A DNA stretch of 64,000 nucleotides, taken from Bin87 sp965262485. GTDB lineage: Bacteria > Chloroflexota > Dehalococcoidia > Lucifugimonadales > UBA3495. Where the stretch lies: positions 2,976,001 through 3,040,000 of the forward strand of contig OZ253540.1 in the NCBI GenBank assembly GCA_965262485.1. The letters run 5' to 3'. The translations under genes and the position numbers were made by a program. This document shows, in pieces, positions 41,701 through 49,563 of the stretch. Position 1 is the stretch's first letter. Every line of letters begins with the position of its first letter. Under the pieces are notes generated by a model, which had not been told where the DNA came from, ran no database searches, and saw only the letters and a program-made list of their open reading frames with translations.

Positions 41701-43008
41701 ATGGCGGATACCGAACGAAACCAGCATAGCGAAGAGTACGTGCGGCAATTCATGCCGCCGGAACGTCGGGCCGGCAGCGCAGACGCGGGCACAGCGTCCC
41801 GCCCGGATACCGGCGCTCCCAACCCGCAGGCGGAACCGCAGCCGGCGGCGGGCAGCGACACGGCGGTAATCGACGAGCCTACCGCCGCCGACGCTGCCAC
41901 GGACGGTGCGCATCCTGACTCCCCGAACGGCGCCCGGGAATCAATGGCCGCCGGGGACTCCGGCGCGGTCGTAGCCGGCCCACCCGACGCCCACTCTGCC
42001 CGGATAGCCGAGGCAGCCCAACCCCGCGCCAGCGAGGGCAACGGACGACGGCCGGCAATAGCGCCGACAACCGAAATCTCAGTCCACGTCGATGTTGACG
42101 CGGCAGAGCCGGGTGCGCCGGCCTACGTCGAGGCAAACGACCTGTTCAAGATTTACAAACCGGCCGACCTGGAAGTGGTCGCCCTACGCGGTGTGGATCT
42201 CGAGGTGGCCGGCGGCGAGCTGACCGGCATCGTGGGCGCCAGCGGATCGGGCAAGACCACGCTGCTCAATATACTTGCCGGTCTGGAGCGTCCATCCGCC
42301 GGGCGTATCCGGGTGGGCGACCGCGACTTGCTGGACATCAGCGAAAGCGAACTGGTGGCCTACCGGCGGCGGGAAGTTGGGTTCGTGTGGCAGGCGACGG
42401 GCCGCAATCTGGTGCCATATCTGAACGTGCGCGACAACATCGAACTGCCGCAGGCCATCGCCGGCACGGGGCGCAAGGAGCGCCGCGAACGGGTTACGGA
42501 GCTGCTGGATGCGCTGCAGATGTCGGACAAGGGGCGGCGGTATCCGTCCGAGCTGTCGGGGGGCGAACAGCAACGGGTCTCGATAGCCGTGGCGCTGGCC
42601 AACAATCCGCCGCTGCTCCTGGCCGACGAGCCAACCGGCGAACTGGACACCAACATGGCCGAGGAGGTGTTTCGGATGCTGCAACGCATCAACCGGCAGT
42701 TTGGGGTAACGGTTATCATCGTAACGCACTACGCCGGGATCGCCAGGTGGGTGGATCGCGTGGTGCGAATACGGGACGGCAGGATCGGTTCGGAGTCGTA
42801 CCTGCGGTCATCATACCGCGGGGGCGACGGTCAGGAGGAAGAGTTCCTGGTGGTTGACCGGGCCGGACGGCTGCAGCTGCCCCGGGAGTACATGGAGCGG
42901 TTGTCGCTGGACGGATTGGCCACCGCGGGTTTGGCGGAAGATGGGTCGGGCATTACGCTTACGCCGGCGTCGGCTCCACACCGGAGTCGCGGAGTGAGCG
43001 AAGAGTGA
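41701..43008 (+). CDS. LolD/MacB-type ABC ATPase with disordered N-terminal extension
   Basis: The product is 435 aa. Residues 1-135 are a low-complexity Ala/Pro/Glu/Asp-rich tail not seen in LolD proteins. The ATPase follows: Walker A GASGSGKTTLLNILAG at about 179, the Q-loop in VGFVWQATGRNLVPYLNV, signature LSGGEQQRVSIAVAL at about 285, Walker B LLLADEPTGELD, and the H-loop VIIVTHYAG. It lies 117 bases after permease 2. A further ~70 residues after the H-loop may contact the permeases. Confidence 0.88.
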   Translation: MADTERNQHSEEYVRQFMPPERRAGSADAGTASRPDTGAPNPQAEPQPAAGSDTAVIDEPTAADAATDGAHPDSPNGARESMAAGDSGAVVAGPPDAHSARIAEAAQPRASEGNGRRPAIAPTTEISVHVDVDAAEPGAPAYVEANDLFKIYKPADLEVVALRGVDLEVAGGELTGIVGASGSGKTTLLNILAGLERPSAGRIRVGDRDLLDISESELVAYRRREVGFVWQATGRNLVPYLNVRDNIELPQAIAGTGRKERRERVTELLDALQMSDKGRRYPSELSGGEQQRVSIAVALANNPPLLLADEPTGELDTNMAEEVFRMLQRINRQFGVTVIIVTHYAGIARWVDRVVRIRDGRIGSESYLRSSYRGGDGQEEEFLVVDRAGRLQLPREYMERLSLDGLATAGLAEDGSGITLTPASAPHRSRGVSEE

Positions 43009-43032
43009 TCGCCCTGAGGATGGCGAGGCGAA

Positions 43033-43761
43033 ATGGTTGAGTTGCAGCCGAACGCCAACCGGAACGCAGCCGGCAATGACGGGCACGCGGCGCTGGTTAC
43101 CGAGGCAGTGAGTCGCGATTTCGGCCAGGGCGACAGTGCGGTGCGCGCGGTGGACGGCGTGTCGTTGAGCATCGGCAGCGGCGAATTCGTGGCGCTGGTG
43201 GGCCGTTCGGGATCGGGCAAGACGACGCTGCTGAACCTGCTGGCCGGGCTGGACCGGCCCTCTGACGGCAAGGTTTGGTTCGAAGGCCGCGAGATATCCC
43301 AACTGCCGGACAAAGAGCTGGTGAAGCTGCGCCGGGAACGCCTGGGGTTTGTGTTCCAGTCGTTTGGTTTGATACCGCTGCTATCGGCGTTTGAGAACGT
43401 GGAGCTGCCCCTGCACATCAGCGGGGTGTCGTGGCGCGAACGGCGGCGCAAGGCGAACGAGGCGCTGGACATGGTGGGGTTGACCGGCCGGGTCGGGCAT
43501 CGCCCCTATGAACTGTCGGGCGGCGAACAACAGCGCGTGGCGATTGCCCGGGCATTGGTGGCCGGCCCCGCGGTGCTGTTTGCCGACGAGCCGACCGGTG
43601 AACTGGACAGTGTTACCGCCCAAACCATCGGCGGGATCATGCGGGATATAGGCGCCAGCCGCGGCGTTACGGTGGTAACGGCCACCCACGACCTGATGCT
43701 GGCAGATATGGCGGACCGGCGCCTGCAAATGGCCGACGGGCGCATCCTCCCTGACGAATAA
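43033..43761 (+). CDS. LolD/MacB-type ABC ATPase
   Basis: The product is 242 aa. Walker A GRSGSGKTTLLNLLAG is at about residue 57, the Q-loop in LGFVFQSFGLIPLLSAFEN, signature LSGGEQQRVAIARAL at about 161, Walker B VLFADEPTGELDS, and the H-loop VVTATHDL. It is the normal LolD length. It starts 24 bases after the first ATPase and closes the four-gene transporter operon. Two different ATPases suggest an asymmetric heterodimer. Confidence 0.9.
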   Translation: MVELQPNANRNAAGNDGHAALVTEAVSRDFGQGDSAVRAVDGVSLSIGSGEFVALVGRSGSGKTTLLNLLAGLDRPSDGKVWFEGREISQLPDKELVKLRRERLGFVFQSFGLIPLLSAFENVELPLHISGVSWRERRRKANEALDMVGLTGRVGHRPYELSGGEQQRVAIARALVAGPAVLFADEPTGELDSVTAQTIGGIMRDIGASRGVTVVTATHDLMLADMADRRLQMADGRILPDE

Positions 43762-43795
43762 CCGTCGGGGACGGTTGCCGGTGCGCGCCGCCACC

Positions 43796-43927
43796 TGTCA
43801 TTGCGAGGAGCGCAGCCGCTCATGGTGAGCCTGTCGAACCACGTGGCAATCTCGTTGCGGTTGAACACACGTCGGCAAACCACCGTTGCTACGGCGACGA
43901 GATTGCCACGCTGCGCTCGCAATGACA
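43796..43927. repeat. tgtcattgcgagg-type element with nested insert, 132 bp
   Basis: The ends are tgtcattgcgaggagcgcag and tgcgctcgcaatgaca. A stretch with gctcatggtgagcctgtcga interrupts the left arm. The same extra stretch, inverted, is in the right arm of 48771-48914 and in the hairpin at 46334-46401. Confidence 0.8.
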
Positions 43928-43947
43928 AAGTGGGTACGCGCGTCAGA

Positions 43948-43976
43948 TTGCCGTATATGGTGCGGCGTGTTATATT
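43948..43976 (+). promoter_or_regulatory. Possible sigma-70-type promoter for rpsU
   Basis: ttgccg (43948) and tatatt (43971) are 17 bases apart, 49 bases before the S21 start. A ggag site at about 44013 then precedes the ATG. Only sequence matches support it. Confidence 0.4.
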
Positions 43977-44024
43977 TCGGATGTAAACAAAGTATCAGCC
44001 AAGTGGATATTACTGGAGATTTGA

Positions 44025-44210
44025 ATGGCTTACGTAACCCCACGTGAAGGGGAAACCCCAGAGAGTTTGGTGAACCGTTTTCGCGCATCGGTGCAGCACG
44101 CTGGCATACTGCGCGAGTTGAAGGACCGCCGGTTTTTCCGGTCGAAGGCCCAGAAGGAACGACTGGCCGCCCAGCGTGCGGCCCGACGTCGGCGCCGGCA
44201 ACGCCGGTAG
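44025..44210 (+). CDS. rpsU: 30S ribosomal protein bS21
   Basis: The product is 61 aa, typical for S21. It begins AYVTPREGETPESLVNRFRA, with the family's E-x-x-E/S-L-x-x-x-R-F core. The RELKDRRFFRSKAQKER segment and a very basic tail (RAARRRRRQRR) complete it. S21 helps the small ribosomal subunit pair with mRNA leaders. The ATG is preceded by ggag. It is a good anchor for the chromosomal nature of the segment. Confidence 0.88.
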   Translation: MAYVTPREGETPESLVNRFRASVQHAGILRELKDRRFFRSKAQKERLAAQRAARRRRRQRR

Positions 44211-44350
44211 GCCGACCCGCTTTGGTTCGCTGGGATTTACCCTCGATCCGGAGTTGACGCCGAGGGTTGGCGGGATGCGGTAGCCGAACGCCGGCGCAAG
44301 GTCAGAATTCGGAACGCCGAGAAAATCGTGAAACTCCAGTCCCTGCCTTC

Positions 44351-44443
44351 TGTCATTGCGAGGAGCGTAGCGACGTGGCAATCCCGTTGCAGCAATGGCG
44401 GATGTTTCAGCGACGAGATTGCCGCGCTGCGCTCGCAATGACA
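44351..44443. repeat. tgtcattgcgagg-type element, 93 bp
   Basis: The shortest complete copy; ends tgtcattgcgaggagcgtag and gcgctcgcaatgaca. It lies in the 377-bp gap between rpsU and the FmdB-like gene. I see nothing else in that gap. Confidence 0.8.
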
Positions 44444-44587
44444 AGTTTCGCAATTTTCTCAACGCCGGCATCAAATTGACCGGCGCATGGCCGGATGCTA
44501 AAATCGGGACTGTTGGCAGATTTTCAGGGAGCGCTAGCCCGGCCATCAAGCCGCCGGCAGCGCCCCGTTCAATGAAGGAGGGCAGCC

Positions 44588-44932
44588 TTGCCTCGCTACG
44601 ATTATCGGTGTACGAATTGCGAGTCGGAGTTTGAACTGGTGCAAACGTTCAGCGAGGCCGGCTCGGGCGACTGCCCATCGTGCGGTGGCGCCGGTCAGCG
44701 GGTGTTCCACGCGGTGCCGGTGATCTACAAGGGCAGCGGCTTTTATACCACCGATTACGGCCGGCCCAAGCGCCCGGCAGAGGGCAAGGAAGCCGATTCA
44801 GACGCATCGTCCAACGGCAGCAGCGAGGGCGGCGATTCCTCTTCCAGCGGCAGCAGCACGGAAAAGAGCGAACCATCGTCAGGGTCGGAATCGGCAGCCC
44901 CGGCGGCTGCCAGCGGCGGAGATTCGCCGTAG
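44588..44932 (+). CDS. FmdB family zinc-ribbon protein
   Basis: The product is 114 aa and starts at TTG 44588, fixed by the gaaggaggg site just upstream; no ATG is suitable. The first 45 residues form an FmdB/CxxC zinc ribbon (MPRYDYRCTNCESEFELVQ, CPSCGG), then VFHAVPVIYKGSGFYTTDYG, the usual end of the domain. The rest is a Ser/Glu/Gly-rich disordered tail. Its function is unclear; family members are often called putative regulatory proteins. A terminator follows at 44968. Confidence 0.85.
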   Translation: MPRYDYRCTNCESEFELVQTFSEAGSGDCPSCGGAGQRVFHAVPVIYKGSGFYTTDYGRPKRPAEGKEADSDASSNGSSEGGDSSSSGSSTEKSEPSSGSESAAPAAASGGDSP

Positions 44933-44967
44933 CGGGTTCCGGCCTCGACCACACGCTTCCGATAAAG

Positions 44968-44993
44968 GCCGCCCCGTTTGGGTGCGGCTTTTT
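44968..44993 (+). terminator. Intrinsic terminator after the FmdB-like gene
   Basis: gccgcccc and gggtgcggc form an imperfect stem around gttt, followed at once by ttttt. It sits 36 bases after the FmdB stop. Confidence 0.65.
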
Positions 44994-45064
44994 CTTTGCG
45001 GTCTCGGTCCAATAGCAATTGGAGCCGGTTGGGACACAGCCGGACAGCAGGACAGGTTCTCGGT

Positions 45065-45529
45065 ATGCGAGCGTTGATTCAGAGGGTTACTTGCGCGTCG
45101 GTGAGCATCGACGGGGAGGCGGTCGGCAGCATCGGCGCGGGATTGGTGGTGCTGTTGGGCGTGGCCGCCGGCGACGACGAGGCAGATGCAAGGTATCTGG
45201 TGGGCAAGACGGCGAATCTTCGCATCTTTGCCGACGACGAAGGACGGTTCAACCGGTCGGCGCTGGACGTGGCCGCCGAGTTGCTGGTGGTGTCGCAGTT
45301 TACGCTGTACGCGGACACGCGGCGCGGCCGGAGGCCCGATTTCACGCGGGCCGCTGAACCCGATGACGCCCGGAGACTCTACGGGCGAGCGGTGGAAATG
45401 TTCCGCGAGACGGGGTTGACGGTGGCGACCGGGGAGTTCCAGGCCTACATGCAGGTGCGGTTGCAGAACGATGGGCCGGTTACGCTCATGCTGGACAGCG
45501 GGGACCGCGACCGGCCACGGCGTGGATGA
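45065..45529 (+). CDS. dtd: D-aminoacyl-tRNA deacylase
   Basis: The product is 154 aa from ATG 45065 (MRALIQRVTCASVSIDGEAV). Family motifs are GAGLVVLLGVAAGDDEADARYL, ANLRIFADDEGRFNRS, the active-site VVSQFTLYADTRRGRRPDF, and the C-terminal GPVT (NDGPVTLMLDS) that lines the chiral proofreading pocket. It removes D-amino acids, and glycine from tRNA-Ala. It stands alone just after the FmdB terminator. Confidence 0.95.
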   Translation: MRALIQRVTCASVSIDGEAVGSIGAGLVVLLGVAAGDDEADARYLVGKTANLRIFADDEGRFNRSALDVAAELLVVSQFTLYADTRRGRRPDFTRAAEPDDARRLYGRAVEMFRETGLTVATGEFQAYMQVRLQNDGPVTLMLDSGDRDRPRRG

Positions 45530-45554
45530 CGAGGGTAGGTAACTTCTGCAATGT

Positions 45555-45617
45555 CCCCTCTCCCTTGATGGGAGAGGGCCAGAGCCTGCCCCGTACTTGA
45601 TACGGGGGTGAGGGTGA
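45555..45617. repeat. Partial relative of the 33-kb MITE interior
   Basis: It contains ccctctcccttgatgggaga, cccgtacttgatacggg and gggtgagggtga in the same order as the left half of 33075-33253. No terminal repeats or duplication are visible. Confidence 0.7.
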
Positions 45618-45687
45618 AAACCTCCTGCAAAACATCCATACATACCGCTGTCAGCGCCGTCACGGGGAGACGGTCGATGGCCGGGGG

Positions 45688-46218
45688 TTAGCGGTGCCAG
45701 CCCATGCCCTTGTACATGCCGCGCAGGAAGGCAATCTGGCCGCCATGCGAGATGCAATCCCAAGTCATCTGGCCGAGAGCGGCGGCGACGGTGCGGGGTT
45801 CTGAAACCGGCGGGATGATTTTGGCCTGCTGCATTTGGGCTTCGGTCAGCGACGGCAGGTACTCGCGGAGAGCGGTACGCACCTGCTCGAAGTAGTCCAT
45901 CTGTACGGAACGGGCCGGCGGCTGCCAGTCGCGAACCATTTGATGCGTCCAGCCCAGGCCGCGATTTTCGCCGTCTGCCGGCAGGCTGAAATGCCGTTCC
46001 CAATTTTGCGAATCCCAGGTCTGAGGAAGGTCACGCAGGCGGGTATGAATAAAGGAATCGATAACGCGGGACAGGTGCCAGAGAATCCAGGCGACGGAGT
46101 TGCAGTCGTCAGCCGGGATGCGATGGAACTCATCATCGGTCAGGTCTTTGAGCGCCAGGTCGATGGTGTTGAAGTTATTTTCCAGAGCGGAGATCAGGCC
46201 GTCAGCAGCAGCAGACAT
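45688..46218 (-). CDS. DinB-superfamily protein
   Basis: The product is 176 aa. It has the four-helix DinB pattern with metal-ligand histidines in SVAWILWHLSRVIDSF (about residue 48) and CISHGGQIAFLRGM (about 160). Members include DNA-damage-induced proteins and thiol-dependent transferases (bacillithiol or mycothiol). The substrate is unknown. A further hydrophobic segment and WQPPARSVQMDYF are variable. Confidence 0.82.
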   Translation of the reverse strand: MSAAADGLISALENNFNTIDLALKDLTDDEFHRIPADDCNSVAWILWHLSRVIDSFIHTRLRDLPQTWDSQNWERHFSLPADGENRGLGWTHQMVRDWQPPARSVQMDYFEQVRTALREYLPSLTEAQMQQAKIIPPVSEPRTVAAALGQMTWDCISHGGQIAFLRGMYKGMGWHR

Positions 46219-46333
46219 ATCGAGCGCCTCCTTTCCTGTGGGCGGTGGGCTGTGCAGTCGTTACAGTGAGTATACAACCCTCACCCGGTCGCTATCCCGC
46301 GGAACGGGGCCGGGCCTTTTCAAAATCCTCCGA

Positions 46334-46401
46334 CCTCCGCTCATGGTGAGCTTGTCGAACCATCGGCAACCGTCCTTCGACAGGCTCAGGACGAGCGGAG
46401 G
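46334..46401. repeat. Imperfect hairpin, gctcaggacgagcgg type
   Basis: cctccgctcatggtgagctt and its approximate complement aggctcaggacgagcggagg flank a short loop. Related halves lie inside the elements at 43796 and 48771. Confidence 0.7.
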
Positions 46402-46417
46402 TGGGGGCGTTGAGCCT

Positions 46418-46515
46418 TGTCATTGCGAGCGCAGCGTGGCAATCTCGATGAGGTGGCGCAATGGCAGGGGGTTTGCACCGGGATTGCCACGTCGCTCCCG
46501 CTCCTCGCAATGACA
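46418..46515. repeat. tgtcattgcgagg-type element, 98 bp
   Basis: The ends are tgtcattgcgagcgcagcgt and ctcctcgcaatgaca. It is followed at 46553-46592 by a partial copy of the ccctctccc/gggag hairpin family. The 448-bp gap between the DinB and channel genes is otherwise empty. Confidence 0.75.
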
Positions 46516-46666
46516 GGTGGGGGAGGTCCTTCGACAGGCATAGGATGGGGGGTTCACCCTCACCCTAACCCTCTCCCATCAAGGGAGAAGGGGTTTGCAC
46601 CGCGATTGCCACGTCGCTGCGCTCGCGGGGCTATCCCATCAGCAATAGACGCCGTAATATAGCACC

Positions 46667-47482
46667 ATGAGACGAGTGGTACATTTTTCCGGGCGGCTGG
46701 TTGACTCAACCTGGTTCGAATACTTTATTATCGCCGTTATCGTGGCCAACGGCATCCTGCTTGGGCTGGAGACTTCCCCCGCGCTGAGCCGGCTTTACGG
46801 AACCTGGATGCACTGGGGCAATCAGGTTGCCCTGGGCATATTCATCGCCGAAGCCGGGCTAAAAATGCTGGCCCGGTGGCCCCGCTTCCTGAGTTACTTC
46901 CAGGACGGCTGGAATATCTTTGACTTCATGGTGATCGTTTTTGCGCTGATTCCGGCCACCGGCCAGTTCGCCATGATTGCTCGCCTGGCCCGGCTGCTGC
47001 GGGTGGTGCGGCTAATATCCGCCATCAAAGACTTGCGGCTGATTGTCGCGGCGCTGGTGCGCTCCATCCCCAGCGTGGGCCACGTCATCATGCTGATGAG
47101 CATCGTGGTGTACATCTACGCCGTGATGGGCTACCACCTCTTTCACGAACACGACCCGGCCAACTGGCGAAACCTGGGCGTATCCGTGCTGACCCTTTTC
47201 AACATCATAACCCTGGAAGGCTGGACGGACATAATGTACACCGCCATGCAGCAGCACCCGTTGGCCTGGATTTATTTCGTCAGCTTCGTGATCCTAGGGA
47301 CCTTCGTGGTAATTAACTTGTTCATCGCCATAATCATTAACAACCTGGACGAAGCCAAACTTGAGCGGGCGCGGGATTTGGAAGTCCCCGCATCCCGGGC
47401 AGAGTTGCTGCAGGAAATTCGAGCCACCCAAGCCGCCCTCCAAAGACTGGAACAACGGCTGAACGATGAGGACGGGGGATGA
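46667..47482 (+). CDS. Voltage-gated cation channel, one-domain bacterial type
   Basis: The product is 271 aa with six membrane segments: S1 about 18-37, S2 about 50-68, S3 about 83-98, S4 about 104-125, S5 about 140-160 and S6 about 195-225. S4 carries arginines every third residue (ARLARLLRVVRLISAIKDLR). The pore filter reads ITLEGWTDIM at about 182-191. Sodium-selective NavAb and NaChBac have TLESW here; glycine at that place is known from the calcium-permeable Meiothermus channel CavMr. A C-terminal coiled coil (about 230-268) would join a tetramer. Cation selectivity is inferred from the filter only. Confidence 0.88.
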   Translation: MRRVVHFSGRLVDSTWFEYFIIAVIVANGILLGLETSPALSRLYGTWMHWGNQVALGIFIAEAGLKMLARWPRFLSYFQDGWNIFDFMVIVFALIPATGQFAMIARLARLLRVVRLISAIKDLRLIVAALVRSIPSVGHVIMLMSIVVYIYAVMGYHLFHEHDPANWRNLGVSVLTLFNIITLEGWTDIMYTAMQQHPLAWIYFVSFVILGTFVVINLFIAIIINNLDEAKLERARDLEVPASRAELLQEIRATQAALQRLEQRLNDEDGG

Positions 47483-47494
47483 CAGGTGGGTACG

Positions 47495-47531
47495 CCCCTC
47501 ACCCCCGGCCCCTCTCCCGGTGGGAGAGGGG
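47495..47531. repeat. ccctctcccggtgggagaggg hairpin
   Basis: It lies between the channel and alcohol dehydrogenase genes, which converge. It is related to the hairpins of the 33-kb MITE and could end both transcripts, though no T-tract is present. Confidence 0.55.
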
Positions 47532-47545
47532 AGTAGTCTGGGTTG

Positions 47546-48646
47546 CTAGTCGAACATGATGGCGCCGCGGCCAATTTCACCCCGGTCGAGGTCGGCGTAG
47601 GCTTCGTTGACCTGGTCCAGGGTGTAGTGGCGCACAACCAGGTCATCCAGGTTCAACTTGCCGGACCGGTACAGGTCAACCATGACGGGCATGTCGGTGC
47701 GGGAGCGAGCCGAGCCGTAGTAGGAACCACGCAAAGTCTTTTCGTTACGCACCAGGTCAACGGCGTTGATGGGGGCTTCCTGGCCCCAGGGAGCGATACC
47801 GACGACCGTTACGATGCCACGTTTGCCGGCCATGTCGTAGGCGGCCTTGGTGGTGTCGGCGCTGCCGAACACCTCGAAGGTATAGTCGGCGCCGCGCCCG
47901 CCGGTGAGTTCGCGCACCTGGCGCACCGGGTCCTGGTCGGCGGCATTGACCGTGTGGGTGGCTCCGAAACGCATGGCAAATTCCAACTGGGCCTCGCGGA
48001 TGTCGACGGCGATAATCTGGCCGGCGCTGGCGAGGGCGGCGCCCATGATGACGTTGAGGCCCACGCCTCCGCAACCAATGACGGCCACCGTGCTGCCGGC
48101 CTTGATCTCGGCGCTGTACAGGGCGGCGCCGACGCCGGTGATGACCGAGCAGCCGATCATGGCGGCCTTGTCCATCGGCACCGGACTGGTCATGGGCACG
48201 ACGCCGGTTTCAGGAATAACGGCGTATTCGGCGAAGCAGGCCACCTTCCCCATGTGGTGAATATCCTTGCCATCGGCATGGAGCCTAGTGGTGCCGTCAA
48301 GCATGTTGGCGCCGGTGGCTCCGTGGAGATCACAGAGGTTGCTATGCCCCTCAAGACAGGAGCGGCAGCGTCCGCAGGCCGGCACGAAGGACAGGATGAC
48401 CTGATCTCCTTCCTGGGCGAGCGTAACGCCGGGGCCGGTCTGGACGACGGTGCCGGCGCCCTCGTGTCCCAGCACGACCGGGATGGCAATGGGTGCGTCG
48501 CCGTGCATGAAATGGCGGTCGCTGCGGCAGATACCGGCCGAACCGATCTTGACCAGAACCTCGCCGGCCTTGGGTTCGTCGAGGTCAACCTCGCAGATAT
48601 CCAACGGCTGGCCAACTTCCCACAAAACAGCAGCTTTTACCTTCAA
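47546..48646 (-). CDS. Zinc-dependent alcohol dehydrogenase (MDR family)
   Basis: The product is 366 aa. Catalytic zinc ligands are Cys and His in GICRSDRHF (about 40) and GHEGAGTV (about 66). Structural zinc is CGRCRSCLEGHSNLC (about 97-111). The NAD-binding motif is VIGCGGVGLNVIMGAAL, followed by Asp in AVDIRE, which favours NAD. It matches the class III-like subgroup that oxidises alcohols or thiol adducts. It stands alone. The start is ATG 48646. Confidence 0.9.
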   Translation of the reverse strand: MKVKAAVLWEVGQPLDICEVDLDEPKAGEVLVKIGSAGICRSDRHFMHGDAPIAIPVVLGHEGAGTVVQTGPGVTLAQEGDQVILSFVPACGRCRSCLEGHSNLCDLHGATGANMLDGTTRLHADGKDIHHMGKVACFAEYAVIPETGVVPMTSPVPMDKAAMIGCSVITGVGAALYSAEIKAGSTVAVIGCGGVGLNVIMGAALASAGQIIAVDIREAQLEFAMRFGATHTVNAADQDPVRQVRELTGGRGADYTFEVFGSADTTKAAYDMAGKRGIVTVVGIAPWGQEAPINAVDLVRNEKTLRGSYYGSARSRTDMPVMVDLYRSGKLNLDDLVVRHYTLDQVNEAYADLDRGEIGRGAIMFD

Positions 48647-48770
48647 AATGTTCCCTCCTCACGGGTAGCAGCGCGGTGAATCGTTTCAAAGCCGCGCTGA
48701 GTGATTGTCGCCGGCCCATTGTAGATTACCAAGCGCAATACCGCCATAGCCGGGAGGTCTCACGCTAATC

Positions 48771-48914
48771 TGTCATTGCGACCCCGTACTCGATGCGGGG
48801 GTTGGCAATCTCGTCGCCGTACAGCGGCGGTTTGCCGACGTGTGTTCAACCTCAACGGGATTGCCACGTGGTTCGACAGGCTCACCATGAGCGGCTGCGC
48901 TCCTCGCAATGACA
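48771..48914. repeat. tgtcattgcgagg-type element with nested insert, 144 bp
   Basis: The left end is tgtcattgcgacc and the right end tgcgctcctcgcaatgaca. The right arm contains ttcgacaggctcaccatgag, matching the insert in 43796-43927. It is followed at about 48958 by the ggacaggatgaacgggatgg repeat. Confidence 0.8.
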
Positions 48915-49431
48915 GTAAAGGCTCAGGATGAGCGGGGGAGGGGACGGTTTTTACCTGGATGGACAGGATGAACGGGATGGACAGGATTTGAGTGTGGGGA
49001 TGTTGGGGATAGCGGCTCCTTTTGGTCAGGTGGTTGGGTTTTGCGTGGTGTTGCGGGTGTCAGGTTGGTGGTGGTGGGTGGTTGGGATTCGCCAGAGGTT
49101 TCGGGTCGTTGTCAGCCCCACGGCCGGGGGATTACGCAAGATTTAGCCCCTGTTTTCGTGCCCTGCGACCGGCGGTGAGACCGGGTCGCAGCACGCAGCG
49201 TAGTGGCGTCCGCTGTGGCAGATGGGACTGCGCAGATGAAGCAATAGACTGCGGCAGTCCGGCATCATGCCGGTTTGCGATTTTGATGCTGACGGGTGGC
49301 CGTCGACCTGAAACCTCTGGCGAAGGTGTGCTTGATGTTGATTGACGAGTTTTAACCTGACATGGTTGATGATAGGGGGGTGATTTACGAGGGCGCAAGG
49401 GGGTGGGTGTCAGTGGGCAGGGTCATTCGGT
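48915..49431. other. Gene-free stretch between repeat elements
   Basis: I see no convincing gene on either strand. Short frames are open but lack binding sites and recognisable domains. The segment starts with a ggatggacaggatgaacggg repeat (about 48958-48988). Confidence 0.5.
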
Positions 49432-49540
49432 TGTCATTGCGAGCGTAGCGTGGCAATCTCGTCGCCGTAGCAAGGGAGGTTCGTGGACGTATGTTCAACC
49501 TCAACGAGATTGCCACGTCGCTGCGCTCCTCGCAATGACA
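49432..49540. repeat. tgtcattgcgagg-type element, 109 bp
   Basis: The ends are tgtcattgcgagcgtagcgt and gctcctcgcaatgaca, 24 bases after the stop side of the oligopeptide permease gene. Confidence 0.8.
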
Positions 49541-49563
49541 ACCGAAGACGGACGTTGCGGCGG

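Noticed and set aside
46553..46592. Possible intrinsic terminator before the channel gene
   Set aside because: The hairpin belongs to the repeated ccctctccc family and lacks a T-tract.
48928..49398. Short open frames in the gap between two repeat elements
   Set aside because: They have no binding site, no domain, and include translated repeat sequence.
49132..49398. Possible group II intron or transposase remnant
   Set aside because: The composition looked suggestive, but no reverse transcriptase, domain V-like fold or transposase motif could be identified.
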